The position numbers and the translations under genes were made by a program. Shown here piece by piece: positions 31,829 to 32,391 of a DNA stretch of 32,391 bases. Under the pieces are notes generated by a model. That model saw nothing but the letters and a program-made list of their open reading frames with translations, was not told the DNA's origin and made no database searches. Positions within the stretch are counted from its first letter, which is position 1, and every line of letters begins with the position of its first letter. This DNA is from an uncultured Alphaproteobacteria bacterium (GTDB taxonomy: Bacteria > Pseudomonadota > Alphaproteobacteria > UBA11222): assembly GCA_937888955.1 (NCBI GenBank), contig CALAQW010000149.1, positions 1-32,391 of the forward strand, read 5' to 3'.

Positions 31829-32391
31829 ATGGCTGAACAGGTCGATTGCATCATTGTGGGGGCCGGCGTCATCGGGCTTGCGGTGGCCCGCGCGCTGGCA
31901 CAGGCCGGGCGCGCTGTCATCGTGCTTGAGGCAACAGATGCTATCGGCACCGGCATCTCCTCACGCAATAGCGAGGTGATCCATGCCGGGATCTATTACC
32001 CCAGGGACAGCCTGAAGGCGCGGCTATGTGTGGCCGGGCGCGAGATGCTGTATCGCTATTGCGCCGAGCGGCATATTCCACACCGGCAATGCGGCAAGCT
32101 GATCGTTGCAAGCGCGCCGGCCCAGATCGCAGACCTTGAACAATTGGCTGCCGCGGGCAAGGCCAACGGGGTTGCAGCGCTGGTGACCGGGGTCCGGAAG
32201 ACCCAGATCGCAGCACTTGAACAATTGGCTGCCGCGGGCAAGGCCAACGGGGTTGCAGCGCTGCACTGGCTGTCAGGGCCGGAAGTGCAAGCGCGCGAAC
32301 CGGCATTGCGCGCGGTTGCGGCACTTGCCTCACCGCTGACCGGCATCATCGATAGCCACGCATTCATGTTGAGGGGTTCGGAAGACAAGCT
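31829..32391 (+). CDS. FAD-dependent oxidoreductase, 3'-incomplete (L-2-hydroxyglutarate oxidase-like)
   Basis: The first 187 codons of a DAO-superfamily flavoprotein. The dinucleotide-binding GAGVIG is at residues 11-16, the Glu of VLEATD ends the second strand, and [15 protein letters not shown] (residues about 46-60) is the signature of the L-2-hydroxyglutarate dehydrogenase/oxidase-like group. An internal in-frame duplication of 27 residues (about 99-125 repeated at 126-152) interrupts the region that is normally continuous from KLIVA to the EPAL motif, which otherwise follows normally. The last few codons ([11 protein letters not shown]) depart from the usual MLALQGD-type continuation, and the window ends there. 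Function of the duplicated protein is uncertain. Confidence 0.8.
   Translation, partial: MAEQVDCIIVGAGVIGLAVARALAQAGRAVIVLEATDAIGTGISSRNSEVIHAGIYYPRDSLKARLCVAGREMLYRYCAERHIPHRQCGKLIVASAPAQIADLEQLAAAGKANGVAALVTGVRKTQIAALEQLAAAGKANGVAALHWLSGPEVQAREPALRAVAALASPLTGIIDSHAFMLRGSEDK
32121..32263 (+). repeat. in-frame 81-bp-period tandem duplication in the oxidoreductase gene
   Basis: The 62-bp segment 32121-32182 recurs at 32202-32263 with only two base differences (GAC versus GCA, Asp to Ala). The period is 81 bp, so the frame is kept. The two linkers that follow the copies (VTGVRKT and HWLSGPEV) are only partly alike, meaning the duplication has diverged outside the core unit. Confidence 0.92.

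Noticed and set aside
32370-32391. The window ends in AAGCT and the last codons of the oxidoreductase depart from the family, suggesting a HindIII cloning junction.
   Set aside because: Only five of six bases are seen and the divergent stretch is too short to separate a junction from natural variation.

Overview
The window is GC-rich (about 60% by eye) and densely coded. It looks like a chromosomal segment from an alphaproteobacterium: the DUF1013/TrcR homologue, the TIGR02186 membrane protein paired with a TauE/SafE permease, and the PAS_5-type protein are all families characteristic of that class. The order cannot be fixed from this sequence. No tRNA, rRNA, CRISPR array or transposase is visible.

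Layout. 1-368: an open frame of lower GC that runs off the left edge and has no Met codon. 393-2991 (minus): ccdA, a TIGR02186 protein and a TSUP permease. 3128-10101 (plus): a beta-oxidation operon with two acyl-CoA dehydrogenases, a thiolase, a cupin and a fused enoyl-CoA hydratase/3-hydroxyacyl-CoA dehydrogenase, ending in a strong hairpin terminator. 10196-19671 (minus): enoyl-CoA hydratase, luciferase-like monooxygenase, MFS transporter, Zn-alcohol dehydrogenase, Rieske dioxygenase beta and alpha subunits, a DUF35 zinc-ribbon/OB-fold protein, a thiolase-like (SCP-x/Ltp) protein and an alpha/beta hydrolase. 19970-23559 (plus, divergent): nitronate monooxygenase, GntR/FadR-type regulator and acyl-CoA synthetase. 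23737-26838 (plus): PEGA lipoprotein, trcR, a GH108 muramidase and a PAS-domain protein. 26880-30053 (minus): a second luciferase-like monooxygenase and propionyl-CoA synthetase. 30210-end (plus): a second TSUP permease, an SDR dehydrogenase and an incomplete FAD-dependent oxidoreductase carrying an in-frame 81-bp tandem duplication.

How it may work together. The central 10-23.6 kb holds every component type of the ipfABDEF side-chain-removal pathway described for ibuprofen in Sphingomonas: CoA ligase, dioxygenase alpha and beta, SCP-x-like thiolase and DUF35 partner. The order is different, and there are added hydrolase, alcohol dehydrogenase, transporter and regulator genes. My inference is a locus that activates an aryl- or cycloalkyl-alkanoic acid to its CoA thioester, oxygenates the ring, and cleaves the side chain by a retro-aldol/Claisen reaction, with the neighbouring beta-oxidation genes and propionyl-CoA synthetase handling acyl-CoA products. 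The substrate is unknown.

Odd structure includes a terminator-like hairpin inside the first codons of the MFS gene, paired direct repeats 31 bp apart in the divergent promoter region of the catabolic locus, a triple 16-bp tandem repeat and perfect inverted repeats upstream of the muramidase and PAS genes, and the duplicated segment in the last gene.
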